Positions 25,114 through 35,644 of a DNA stretch of 64,000 bases are shown here, one piece after another. The stretch's first letter is position 1. The number at the start of each line of letters is the position of its first letter. The DNA comes from Bifiguratus adelaidae (lineage: Eukaryota; Mucoromycota; Endogonomycetes; Endogonales), in assembly GCA_002261195.1 (NCBI GenBank), contig MVBO01000023.1, positions 17,284-81,283 of the forward strand, read 5' to 3'. The position numbers were made by a program, and so were the translations under genes. The notes below the pieces were generated by a model. The model saw nothing but the letters and a program-made list of their open reading frames with translations. It was not told the DNA's origin and did not search any database.

Positions 25114-26499
25114 ATGGGCTATTCAGTTGAGGGCATCGAGGTAACGTAGCCGTAAGAGTAGAGTTTTGGAAACTGATAGGTCTGTTCAGGTCCGCATACA
25201 ACAATATCAAAGAGATCTCGATCAGCTACTGAGTGAGATTCCCGCCGAAGACTACTTGAGACGGTTGATCAACGAGAAAAGCTCACAGGTGAAACATGCA
25301 AGATATGGTTGGAGACGAGAGAAACTGACTCCGAACGTTGCAGACACATGGACACGCACAGAAACGAAAGAATGGACCGGATGTAGAGTCCAAAAAGGTA
25401 CAACGACAGCAGGCCAAGAAAGCAAAGCTCGATCCTGCAGCCAAGAACACCATACCAGAACTACATAGAACACTTACACAAGATGAAACGCCCAGTGACG
25501 ATGAGGCTCCCGTTATGAACATGAATGGCGGTAGCTTTGGAAATGAGAGTGATACAAAAGAGAGGGAAACAGATGCCGACGAGGAGAATGCTTTGCCCGT
25601 ACACCAAGGGAATGGTAACTATCATTGAGCGTCCTTGTTACGACGGTTGAGATCATGCGCTAAACGAAACGAACCTCTGTAGGCCATCACGCACAAAAGG
25701 AAGGTGGTGAACGACCAAGCATATCTGAACTGCGCGCTCGTCTCGAATCACGCATCGCAGCACTACGAAAAGCACGTAACGCTCCCGGCAGCGATCCTTC
25801 TAAACCAATCACTCGGGCTACCATTCTAGAGAACCGACAAAAGAAGAAGCAAGAGCGAAAGGAGAAGAGGAAATTGCTAAAGGAGAAGCGAGCCAACGGT
25901 CAAGTGTCCGAGGAGCTCGTCAAGTTGAATCACAGCACTTCAAATAATTCCGCAAAGTCGCCGGCGTCCATTCGGGAAGACGGAGAGGTGTCTTTCAGCA
26001 AATTTGAATTCGACGGCCGCACAGAAAAGAAGAAGAAGGGACCCACTGACGCCAAGGGTCAATTGAAGATGGCCGAGGCCAAACAAGAGAAACTCGCCCA
26101 GCTCAGGGCTACAGATGAAGCAAAGGCCAAAGAAGTCCAAGAAAAGGAAGCTTGGCGTAAGGCCGCTGCATTGGCATCTGGTGAGAAGATAAAGGATGAT
26201 GTCAAGTTGTTGAAGAAGAGCGTCAAGCGGGAGGAAAAGGTGAAGCAAAAGAGCGGAAAGGCTTGGAATGAAAGAAAGGAAAAGGTCACACATGATATCG
26301 CTGCTCGGCAAAAGAAGCGACAAGAGAATCTTCAAGCACGGATGGAATCCAAGAAGAGTAAGAAAAGCGGTGGCTCCAAAAAGGTATGTGTTGCGGCATG
26401 TTCAAGCCGGAAATGAGGAGTTAATCATAACGTTACTTCCAGAAGCAGAGACCTGGCTTTGAAGGCGGAAAAGCGAAAAAGGCCAAAAAGTCGCGGTAA
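25114..26499 (+). CDS. SURF6/Rrp14 family nucleolar protein
   Basis: Five exons (25114-25140, 25190-25288, 25344-25614, 25683-26383, 26443-26499) give 384 residues. The first exon encodes only MGYSVEGIE. The middle carries SISELRARLESRIAALRKAR and RATILENRQKKKQERKEKRK, the RRP14/SURF6 core, then EFDGRTEKKKKGP and long Lys/Glu-rich helices, ending KKAKKSR. Family members are nucleolar and act in pre-rRNA processing and assembly of both ribosomal subunits. The start codon lies 92 bases after the SKT5-like stop on the same strand, so its promoter must be very short or lie in the neighbour's 3' UTR. Confidence 0.88.
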
Positions 26500-26816
26500 A
26501 CCATTGTATTTTGCAAACTCAATAGCTCTTACAGGAGCACACCCCAATATATCCGCATTTCACATTCTGGCCATTGGCCCTCATTCTTCGTAGGATAAAC
26601 CTGGCTATTTAGCACACGGTCAAACCTGATGATCGCCAGTGCCACTCTAATCCAGGAAGATTTTCATCCTTTGCACCTCCATCATTACTCGAAAGCTCAG
26701 ATAACGGTTGGCTTTTGAACACCGGCGTGCATGGGAGACATGTGTGAGGTATCTCGCCGTGTTCGGACTGTGAAAAGGGTAACGTACATTACATGATTAC
26801 AGGAAGCTAGATGCGT
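26500..26816. other. convergent 3' intergenic region
   Basis: 317 bases between two convergent stop codons. No gene or structured RNA recognised; expected to hold both poly(A) sites. Confidence 0.4.
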
Positions 26817-27889
26817 CTATGCCTTTTCCTTGGAGGCGCCGAGCGTTGAGCTGAAGTTGAATAGTGGTTGTTTTGTCAACATGTAATAACGATTCCAAGC
26901 CTGCTTGACACTTCGCTTCTTTGTTAATTGGTTGACAACGGGTCTCATACGGTTGCCGAACTTTGTTCCCACCTGAAGCAGGAGTGCATCTTCCTCGGGT
27001 GTCCAACGTGACCGATCGATTTCAGGATCCAACCAATAGGTGAAGCGCTGCATGCAAGCTCGGGATGAACGTCTGAAGCCTTGCTCGTGCATCAACAAGC
27101 TGGCTTGATGCCAATCCTTGTGTTGTATTTTGGACATGATACTTAGTAGCGCTCGATCTTCATCGGAGCTCCAAAATCCTATACAAAACAATGAGACCTT
27201 GAGCATACAGAGCATAGCGACCGCTCACCTTTCTTGCTGAAGGGATGCAAACCCGTCTTCCACTTCTCCAAGCATTGCTTGGCTGTTCTCGTACCAACCG
27301 CTTGAGCAATTTTCCGCCACTCCTCACCGTAGTTTCGGTGCGCTTCCTCAAGGCGTATCAACTCATCTTCTTGCCATCTGCCGCGCTTGATATTTGGATT
27401 CAAGGTTTGCACATACCGTTCGCGCAAATCGAACGGTTTTCGAGGTGTCGGGAAGACCTTATGGATGACTGTATAGTTGTCTCCGTAGATTGAATGGAGA
27501 TGTTTGAGTGCTTTGTCTTCCTCTGGTGTCCATGGACCAACAGCCCAGTTAGAATCGAAGAGGTAGTGCCACCGGTTATGACAGCTTGCCGCGTTTCGGC
27601 CAGGCATGGATTGCGCAATGGTTGTCCAAGCGTTACCTAGCTTGCTCTGAAGGTCCTTCAACTGCTTGTCTTCTTCTGCGATCCAGGGTAAGCGTCTACG
27701 ACTCTTGATCATTCCCAAGGTCCCGCTTGAGGACGATTCAGATTTGACGGCCTTTCGCGGCGCATTCTCTGCTGTCGTTGTCGCTATGAGTCGAAGGCAA
27801 CCCAGAACAGGTCTTGAGCGCGTCAGTAGACGTGCTTGACTTGCAAAAAGCGCAAGACATGGTATTGAATGGACTCCCAGCCGAGACAT
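26817..27889 (-). CDS. multi-Myb/SANT protein with mitochondrial-type N-terminus
   Basis: Two exons (27889-27229 and 27178-26817) give 340 residues. From about residue 65 there are about five Myb/SANT repeats: PWIAEEDKQLKDLQ..., GPWTPEEDKALKHLH..., GRWQEDELIRLEEAH..., GFWSSDEDRALLSIM..., SRWTPEEDALLLQVG... The first ~45 residues (MSRLGVHSIPCLALFASQ...) contain five Arg, no acidic residue before Glu40 and an LRLIATTT stretch, which looks like a cleavable mitochondrial presequence. Myb repeats normally mean DNA binding in the nucleus. The telobox-type recognition helix VDLKDKWRN is absent. The start ATG lies 19 bases after the stop of the upstream Tti2-like gene. Confidence 0.8.
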
Positions 27890-27908
27890 CACAGTTAATA
27901 TACACGTA

Positions 27909-29397
27909 TCAGTCAAATGGAAACAAGTCTGCAAAGACTGAATTCAATTTTACAATGGCCTCGACGTCCGCCTTGAAATATGGGTGGTCAATAGGGGACA
28001 TTTGGGAGGTTACAGCGAGCGACCTACCTTGGCTGCATCTCCGCATAGCTCTACAAAGGTACTGCTGAATTCTCGCAGTCGACCTCGAAAAGTTTCCTGA
28101 TCTGTAAAGGTAGTAAATAACATGTCTCGACAGCAACTCGTGACATACCGTGAGTCAATTGAGGATCATTTGCTTTCACGACTGATCTCCTCCATGCTAT
28201 CGTTAGGGAGCGTAGAATGATACCTTGATATCGGGGCAATCTACAAGATTCCACTAGTATCCGACTTGCCGTGAAGTCTTGATCAACGTCAAAGGCACTT
28301 ACAGAGGCCAACATTGTTGCAATATTGCATCCAAAACATCTAGCGCAGCAAATTGAAGCGTGAGCTGACTAGTGCTACAAGTCGATGCTGTTGGTATAGG
28401 AGGATAGTCGAGGGTCTCGCAAGCCACGGGTATAATAATCTGAAAGGTAACGTTGGATGTCATTGCAAATCTCAGCGATATATCACTCACCTTCAAGTAT
28501 TTGCTTGCAACAATACCTAATCCCACTACCACCTTACGCAAGGCGCAGAGTATTGATATCTTCACTGCCCAAACGTCTCCTCCATACTTTAAGCCTTCAA
28601 TAATCGAATGCATCAGTCGTTCATATTTTGTCAATCGTTGCGCTTCATCATCCGTATAGCAATTCTGAATGAGGTTGATTTCTGAACTGTACATTGCAGC
28701 AACAAATTGCCAGAGTTCCTTGTCCATGACTCTTAAGAGATGAGGCTGCATGGCCTGATTGAATTGGTCAATGACCCAAGCTTTTCTTGAATGGCACGAC
28801 TAGACTCACCTCGAACAAGAGACCATCGATACCTTTACGATGAAGCAAAGAGCTATCCTTTTCCACCAAGAAATCAACCATTAATGCACCAAGCCATTGA
28901 TATGTTGTCTGCCAATCTTCCAGCAAGGACAACAATTGAGAAATGATTTTTGGCAGCAATTCGTTCAAATCTGCGTTCTAAGAAAACATTGAGCGTGTGC
29001 CACGTGTGGCCATGTGAATGCTTGCGGGCAAAAGACGCCTTGCAGATCATACCTTAGAGCCCATGGCGCACCAGATAAAGACATCAACGGGGACCCAGGT
29101 CCCACTGGATGCTACAATTTTCTGTTTCCAAGCTTCTCTGTCTTCGTGCGGATCTTCTCCCATGGTCTTCTTGTCCTTGAATCTTCTCTTTCGAGCATCC
29201 TCTCGGAAATATACACCAACTTCGTCCACGAGTACCTGTTGCACATGTTCGACAAGAACATGATCTACCTTTGTTTCCAGTGTAGATGTAAGTTCCGGCG
29301 ATGAATCACAGCAGCGACTTGTATATTCTAAAACGAAAGCCTTGCATTGGCTGCTGTCCGGTAGCTGAGGGCACTGAGCGACCTCCGCTATTGACAT
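27909..29397 (-). CDS. HEAT-type helical protein, probably Tti2-like
   Basis: Eight exons (29397-29053, 28977-28810, 28754-28491, 28439-28303, 28240-28224, 28196-28149, 28101-28028, 27971-27909) give 371 residues in frame; the fifth exon is 17 bases. The protein is entirely helical, with ELLPKIISQLLSLLEDW, GALMVDFLVEKDSSLLHRKG and GLLFEAMQPHLLRVMDKE. This order (HEAT repeat, then a 'lead' helix ending in RKGIDGLLFE) resembles Tti2, a subunit of the Tel2-Tti1-Tti2 complex that matures PIKK kinases with Hsp90. The family call is by resemblance only; another ARM/HEAT protein is possible. The intron 28440-28490 is 51 bases and stop-free. The last splice uses an AAG acceptor at 27972-27974. Confidence 0.6.
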
Positions 29398-29441
29398 GAA
29401 CAGCAACAGCTGACGCGTCTGAAGCGCAAACGGCAAAATGC

Positions 29442-29452
29442 GGGTTAGGGTT
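29442..29452 (+). promoter_or_regulatory. telobox-like GGGTTAGGGTT in divergent promoter
   Basis: GGGTTAGGGTT sits 57 bases before the YIPF1-like ATG and 45 bases from the Tti2-like ATG. In fungi and plants such boxes (AACCCTAA) are bound by Tbf1/Teb1/TRF-type Myb factors in gene promoters. Two other copies in this window are also promoter-located and in the same orientation relative to the downstream gene. Confidence 0.5.
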
Positions 29453-29509
29453 CAAGCTATCCTCTTGGACGTTTGCACTCTGGTATCTCCTTTAACACTC
29501 TTATTCAAC

Positions 29510-30768
29510 ATGAGCAGAAAGGGAGAGTACAACGCCATCATTGAGATGGACGCCGACAGTTCACCTTCATTCACGGTAGGGAAACTTTGAGAAGCGGTCT
29601 TTTGCGGCAGCGCTGACACGAGTGCAGGCTACGATTGAGAATGACGATGGTCTTCAATTTCAAAGTGAGTATAGCAGCTACGCGACATTGTATTCACAAG
29701 CTCACATACTTCTCAAGACTTTGCTACCAATGCTGGTACCTCTGGCAAAATGACGGCAGGCAGCGGATCAGGTTTGTAGTTACGATGCCAAAGGGCGAGG
29801 CGACTGACCGTCCATGTGTACATTCATCGCTGCTTAGCCAACTTTTCTTCCTCACCAAACTTCTTCAATCCCCATCAAAACATCCAAGATCAGGCACTGG
29901 GGTCACGGCCAATATGGACAGTGGAATATTACAGCAAATTCTTCGATGTAGACACGGAACAGGTACGTGATTTTCCACAAAGTTAATTGCACTCAGCTAA
30001 CGTAATGATCTCAGGTCCTTGAGCGATGTTTCAAGAGCTTGTATCCAAGAGATAATTTCTTAGAAGTCTTGCAGGATAACCCTGATTTATACGGTATGTC
30101 TACACCGGATTGGCGGCAATTGACCTAATGTCCGACCTCAGGACCTTTCTGGATAAGCACTACGGTTGTGTTCAGTTTGTTCGTTACCTCATCATTGGCT
30201 GGATCGTTGGCCGCTTTCCTGGCTGGCAAGACCGTCACCTACGACTTCACTATGCTTTCCTTTGCGGTCGTTCTTGTATACACTTATGGGCTCGGATTGC
30301 CTATATTGTTTTGGGTCGCCCTAAAGTACTACGGATGCCAGCCAAGCTTGTTGGAATGCGTCGATCTTTACGGTTACAGTATGACGATATGGATTCCAAT
30401 ATCGGTGAGTGAGACTCGTCCCAGTGGCCGAGCGACCAGCTAACAAGCAGTTACCTTGTGGCCTTAGGTGTTGTGCGTCATCCCAATTGATATACTTCGA
30501 TGGGTCTTGGTGGCCGCTGGTTTCGCCGTCTCTGGTGGGTGATCATTTCATTTGAACCACGATGGATCATGAAAGTACTCAAACGTCTTTTGTAGCCATA
30601 TTCTTGACCAAGAACTTGTACGCAATTATATCACGAACGGATGCGAAGACTGCACGCATCTTGTTGATTGCCATCTGGGCTGCGCACGGTATTTTTGCGC
30701 TGATCCTCAAGCTTTACTTTTTCAACTACGATTTCAGAGATGCAGCTACTGGTAATGACAGCACTTAG
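29510..30768 (+). CDS. YIPF1/YIPF2-type Yip1-domain Golgi membrane protein
   Basis: Spliced gene: exons start 29510-29575, 29628-29664, 29718-29771, 29838-..., and continue to the stop at 30766-30768. The N-terminal cytosolic part ends in PIWTVEYYSKFFDVDTEQV and the segment NPDLYGPFWISTTVV, both near-diagnostic for YIPF1/2. Five membrane helices follow (LFVTSSLAGSLAAFLAG; LSFAVVLVYTYGLGLPILFW; YGYSMTIWIPIS; VLCVIPIDILRWVLVAAGF; ILLIAIWAAHGIFALILKLY). Yip proteins act in Rab/vesicle traffic at ER-Golgi membranes. The divergent neighbour starts only 112 bases upstream. Confidence 0.87.
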
Positions 30769-31065
30769 TCAGTGCCCGCGATGCATCACACCTCACACTG
30801 ACGGATTATTGGAAAGCATGATAATAAAACGTAGATATTGTACGCAGCTGACAGCCCTCTGGTCGGTGCAATCGTTACCTAGTATGATGGAGGACATGCC
30901 AATGTACCAAGACAACGCTTCTATTTGAGCGCTACGTGATGAGTCGCCTCGAGCGTATCAATCATTCTATTGGCTGCCGCCTCGGATATTACATGCTGCC
31001 AAAATTGGAACAGCTTCCTTTCAGTCTCCTTTTGTCTCTTTGTTTCGAGGCAGAGTACCATCATC

Positions 31066-32499
31066 ATGGTAGATAAGCATATAGCCTTCAAAGATGGGTC
31101 CAATGCAGACCAAAACCCAGCAGCGAGATCTGCGGACAAGAATTCCAACGAGGAAGGGACTGGCACAAAGCGGAGAAAGAAGGCAAAGGAGTCGAGTGCC
31201 GGAGGACGCGGGGGGGAAGCGGCAACTAGGGGCGGCAACCCAAGTAAGAAGCCAACAACAACACAGACTCCCAGACAGGTTATCGATCCAAAGATGTTTG
31301 AACTGCCCGAGGAAGCAACAGAGAAAGAGCCCGTGCAACTGGTTAACTGGGCTTCAGGAACAGAGGCGAAACAGCGCAAGCCGACAAGTGCTCCTGTCGC
31401 AAAACTCGCGCCTCGCAAACTACAGAGCTTTCAGCCGAGATTGATGGCATTCTCAGAGCCGCCGCAGAAACATGCGACTGCGGATGACGTTCAAAGCCTC
31501 GATAATGAGTTCATTATAGACGAGGATATCGACATGTACCTCCAGCAAGAGGAGAAGCTATACGATGCACCCGAGGTTTCCACTTCATCGTCTTTGGTAA
31601 GTAGACAAGCTGTAATTCTCCTTGTAGTGACTTTACTCAATCTTGTCCATCTTGTCTTTCGAAGGACTCTCGAAGTGTACATGATGAACGTGCCGATCGA
31701 AGTGAGGATAAACCATTTGTGGTAAGCATGATGACAATGCGAGCATATGCGCAATGCAGACGCATTTCTCCGGCTTATATGCTGTAGTTCAAGCCTTCAA
31801 TGCAGACTGGCCATACGACCGGAAAGCAAGATGATGGCCACGTCCCCCAAGATCCGATGATACCAAAGGTTGACTCTATGCGCTTGTGATCACCATTGTT
31901 ACTAATCCTTCAACGGTCCTTTCCAATTACAGTTGGTATTTCGTCCAAGGAATACGCATGAGACCGGGACTTCTTCGTCCATTTCGTCCTCTACGCTCGC
32001 AACAGCATTCCAAATGCCAAAGCTCACGCCGGCAGGACTGACCTCGATCCCGGCACCCTCGATTACAAGTGGCAATGTGCAGGTTGACCCTCCTATGCCT
32101 GTTGTGCGCAAACACTCAAATGAGGTTCCGAATCGTACACCGCAGCCGCAAGCAAGACCGATTGAAGCATTGTCGCTGTCAGATGCAAAGACCCGATTTG
32201 AAGGTAAGGTTATCCAATGCGATTGCCTTGTCTAAACCTTCACAGGTGTTGGTGAACGCATCCAAGGGATTATTGCAAGCATGCTCAAGCTACTGGAGTA
32301 AGTCAAGGCACAAATAAGAGATTAAGACCATTGATCAGCATGTTCGCATTCTCCTGTTAGATCAAACAGAGATATGGAGCAGGCAATGAATGAGGATTTT
32401 TTGAAGCACAAGGAAGTTTTGCAAGATCAGGACGAACAATTGCGTAACAGGTGGCAAAATGTACGGCAAGCTGCGGGACGCATTGTAGCTGGAATATGA
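31066..32499 (+). CDS. uncharacterised protein with C-terminal coiled coil
   Basis: The ATG at 31066 opens a Lys/Thr/Pro-rich exon (TKRRKKAKESS, then SKKPTTTQTPRQVIDPKMFE) continued by several short exons; joins DSRSVHDERADRSEDKPFV, FKPSMQTGHTTG, LVFRPRNTHETG and FEGVGERIQGIIASMLKLLE stay in one frame. The last ~60 residues (SNRDMEQAMNEDFLKHKEVL, then QDQDEQLRNRWQNV) form a predicted coiled coil. The rest is disordered and basic early, suggesting a nuclear protein. I recognise no family. Exon edges other than the ones implied by these joins are approximate. Confidence 0.6.
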
Positions 32500-32662
32500 A
32501 AACGAGGAGGAGGTGGCCGATATCAGAGAGACCTCACGTTTGAAAACCTATATTTAAAGGCTAGTATATGCATTTACAGTGCCCTATACACGAGACGTAT
32601 ACGGCAAGAGCACAACCCAGCAGTGTCATGGCAATTTCAATAAACTCGCATGTAGCGCTCCG

Positions 32663-34333
32663 TTATCCACTGGTACTCTCATAGCTAGGCAATCCCCGCA
32701 CAGCCTCGAAATAATCCTGTTGTGGTCGAGAAGCTACACTGCGATAGCTCGGAACGCGGCCCAAATCGGTGACATCGTGAGTGTGCGGTTCTGTCCCTTG
32801 ATCTTCGGCATGTGGTGGAGACTGGGAGGACGGCAGCGGCGGTTGACGAAATGGCCGATTGAAATTAGTGGCAGACTGAGAATGCGACATTTGAGCGACT
32901 TCCGAACCAGCGGCACTAAGAGAGGGAAACGAAGACCGACGGAGAATGGCATCGACGGTTTGCTGTGCGCGTCCAGCACGTGTGCCGATAATGCCGAATC
33001 CAGCAGAATGTTGACGCCGGTTAGGCGGCCGCAATGTATCTTGCCCATTAACTGGAGCTTGGGAGGCTTGTATATCTCCCGTAGGTGAGGGCAAAGGGGA
33101 GACACCGGGGCTAGATTCGCCCTCGCTAGTCCATGCGATACCCCAGTCTCCATGGGAGCGATACACGGGGCCGAGTTCTTCTAGGGACGCTGCAAAATCG
33201 TTCATCGCGACATGCGAGGTGATTGGGTCGCTTTCGGTTCGTGGCACGTAGGGCGATTGCAAGACAGCTTCTTCGTAAGGTGGCAAGCTATTGCCCTCGC
33301 CTACCTGACCGATGGCACTGATGATGAGAGGCACCGCTGCCCGCAGTTCGGAGATGTTACCATCACCATTGATCAGACTGATGGTGAACTTGAGTTTGTG
33401 TTTAATACGAATCAACGGGGTGTGCGTGTCTGCTAGGATGGTCGTAGGTATCCTGGGAACCACAATTGTTTCCGTCTTTTGCCAAACGGGGCCATTAGAG
33501 GGAAATTGCTCATCGCGAAGGTATCGGACGATACGGGATTCATGTCTAGTAGCTCCAGCTGAGGTAGTAAATGTCGCATACTCTTTCAAAGCGCATGTGA
33601 GATATCGTATTTTGAGATCAGATGCTAGAGGCTGCAGGGTGAATGTCGCCGGGATCCTATCGCCATCGCCGAATGCTTTCGCAGAGACTGAAATATCATA
33701 TAGCAATTTCCTTGCCCAGACGTTCGAGATGTTCATGGATTGGCTGAATTCTGGTGCGGAAGGCGACATGGTACGTGTGATTTGAATGTCCTCCTTGGCA
33801 TTGAGGTTGACGGACAGCGTGGTGCGTTCCGCGAGAGCTCTCAAACGATAAAATATCTCACCGAATTCACTAGCGGGGATGGATTGCGGAAGGTTTCCCG
33901 GAAGTGGTAACTGGAACGAATACTTGTAGTGTCCAGGCGGAAGCGAGTGATTCTTCTTTCCAGGGGCCAGGAAAACCCACTCATGTTCAATAATGGTCTT
34001 TTCATCCTTTTGCACCCTCGCATTAGAGCCGATGACTGCAACACGATCATGCAGGTCAGTGTCATGCTTGCTGTCGGGCATACAGCCCCCAAGGACCTTG
34101 CACTTACCATCCGTCCACTGAACCTTCATTTTACCCCAGAACTTTAGGGTCAACGACTTTATCTTGATGATCTCGTGGCATACCAGTGAAACCGTTCCAG
34201 AGAGAACAGCTCCTGCTGATTCGCTAGCAGAACCATGAAAGACAAAGTTTGTAGTATCGAGATCAATGCGAAGGTCAGCACTTGGTGTCGTGTGCTGCTG
34301 TATCCTTGACTTTGCAGGTTGAAGAACGTTCAT
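32663..34333 (-). CDS. alpha-arrestin (ART/ARRDC type) adaptor
   Basis: Minus-strand gene with an arrestin N domain (LDTTNFVFHGSASESAGAVL; GTVSLVCHEIIKIKSLTLKF; WVFLAPGKKNHSLPPGHYKY; FQLPLPGNLPQSI) and arrestin C domain (FGDGDRIPATFTLQPLASDL; LKIRYLTCALKEYATF), followed by a disordered tail. PY-like motifs LPPY, VPSY and LPSY sit after the C domain and at the C-terminus; such motifs recruit Rsp5/Nedd4 ubiquitin ligases so that the arrestin can direct membrane transporters to endocytosis. A 72-base stop-free segment (34036-34107) with GTAAGT donor and CAG acceptor is probably an intron: 532 residues spliced, 556 unspliced. Confidence 0.85.
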   Translation of the reverse strand: MNVLQPAKSRIQQHTTPSADLRIDLDTTNFVFHGSASESAGAVLSGTVSLVCHEIIKIKSLTLKFWGKMKVQWTDGKCKVLGGCMPDSKHDTDLHDRVAVIGSNARVQKDEKTIIEHEWVFLAPGKKNHSLPPGHYKYSFQLPLPGNLPQSIPASEFGEIFYRLRALAERTTLSVNLNAKEDIQITRTMSPSAPEFSQSMNISNVWARKLLYDISVSAKAFGDGDRIPATFTLQPLASDLKIRYLTCALKEYATFTTSAGATRHESRIVRYLRDEQFPSNGPVWQKTETIVVPRIPTTILADTHTPLIRIKHKLKFTISLINGDGNISELRAAVPLIISAIGQVGEGNSLPPYEEAVLQSPYVPRTESDPITSHVAMNDFAASLEELGPVYRSHGDWGIAWTSEGESSPGVSPLPSPTGDIQASQAPVNGQDTLRPPNRRQHSAGFGIIGTRAGRAQQTVDAILRRSSFPSLSAAGSEVAQMSHSQSATNFNRPFRQPPLPSSQSPPHAEDQGTEPHTHDVTDLGRVPSYRSVASRPQQDYFEAVRGLPSYESTSG

Positions 34334-34753
34334 GTAAAGGTCCGAACCGTCCGACCGTCGTCCCTCGTCAGTATCGGTATATCGGACAGACGATCCTCTA
34401 GATTAAGCTTCTCTCTGAACAATAAAAATAGAGTCTAAAGGCAAGGACGAGAAAAGCCACCAATGGCGTGCGTTACTTTCACCTTTGCTATGAGCATTGA
34501 CTCGAAGACTTGCCTTTGACGTGACCCGCAGTCAAGTATAAGTATAAGCGGTAGTAATGTACAAAAAGAACGTGTGCTCGTCTATAGAAAAGAAGCTTGT
34601 AAGGCCCGAACAAGTGCGGCTAAGCCGGGTCCCGAATATGGGGTGATCGTCGCTTTGTTTTAGACCAGAAGTGAACGATGTAATTTCAACACCAATTGAA
34701 TCATGCATGAACTGATCTAATCCGTTGGATCTCTCTACTCCTCTTCTTTCCCC

Positions 34754-35644
34754 ATGTCTACCTACAATATTCTTGTCACTGGTGCTACTGGTAAGCAGGG
34801 TCGCTCGACGCTTGAGCAACTGCTTGCCTTTGCTGATGGCCGTCCTATCCATATATTGGCATTGACACGGAATGCCAACTCGGAATCGGCCAGGGCATTG
34901 GTTGCCAAGGCAGACAATATCTCATTGATTGAAGGCAATCTCGATGATCCGGCTGGCATTTTCAAGGGCGACAAGCAAATTCATGCTGTCTTTAACGTTC
35001 AAATAGCCATGGGCAACGACGAAGAGGGCCAGGGCAAAGGGCTTGTGGACGAAGCCATCAAACATGGGGTAAAACACTTTGTGTACACGTCGGTGGAGCG
35101 ACAACGTGGAGGAAATGATCAGGAACCGACCTATGTGCCACATTTCATCACCAAGCACCATATCGAGACTCATCGAGAAATCCCAAGGCATGGACATGAC
35201 CTGGACGATCCTTCGGCCAGTCGCCTTTATGGACAATTGCACGCCCGATTTCTTTGGCAAAGTCTTTGCTACGGCTTGGAAGTATCAGCTCAAACCGTCG
35301 ACACCATTGCAACTTATTGCTGTCAAGGACGTTGGCAAGACGGCAGCGCGCGCTCTACTTCGCCCGAAAAGTACAAGGGACAAAAGATCAGTCTTGCCGG
35401 CGATTCCTTGACTTTTGAACAAAGCAATGCTGCGTTCAGAAAAATCGCTGGCGAAGATATGCCACAGACATATGGCTTTGTGGCTTCCATTGCGTTGTGG
35501 ATGCTTAGAGACATGCGCCTCATGTACAAGTGGTTCGAAGAGGTGGGATATCAGGTCAATATCGCCGACGTGAAGAAGATTGATCCCGACTTGATGACTT
35601 TTGAGGAGTGGTTGCAGAAGGAGAGCAAGTTTCCCAAGGCCTAG
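34754..35644 (+). CDS. NmrA-like NAD(P)-binding protein with compensating frameshifts
   Basis: The frame from ATG 34754 is open to 35644 (296 residues). It begins with the Rossmann motif ILVTGATGKQGRSTLEQLL and VFNVQIAMGNDEEGQGKGLV, and ends EEWLQKESKFPKA, typical of NmrA/HSCARG-type redox sensors. But between about 35170 and 35360 the family sequence is in another frame: MDMTWTILRPVAFMDN and LQLIAVKDVGKTAARALL are read there. So the annotated frame carries about 64 foreign residues between two compensating shifts. Either the gene has drifted, or two small sequence errors are present. The second shift lies at a CCC run (about 35361-35364). Intronless. Confidence 0.75.
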   Translation: MSTYNILVTGATGKQGRSTLEQLLAFADGRPIHILALTRNANSESARALVAKADNISLIEGNLDDPAGIFKGDKQIHAVFNVQIAMGNDEEGQGKGLVDEAIKHGVKHFVYTSVERQRGGNDQEPTYVPHFITKHHIETHREIPRHGHDLDDPSASRLYGQLHARFLWQSLCYGLEVSAQTVDTIATYCCQGRWQDGSARSTSPEKYKGQKISLAGDSLTFEQSNAAFRKIAGEDMPQTYGFVASIALWMLRDMRLMYKWFEEVGYQVNIADVKKIDPDLMTFEEWLQKESKFPKA

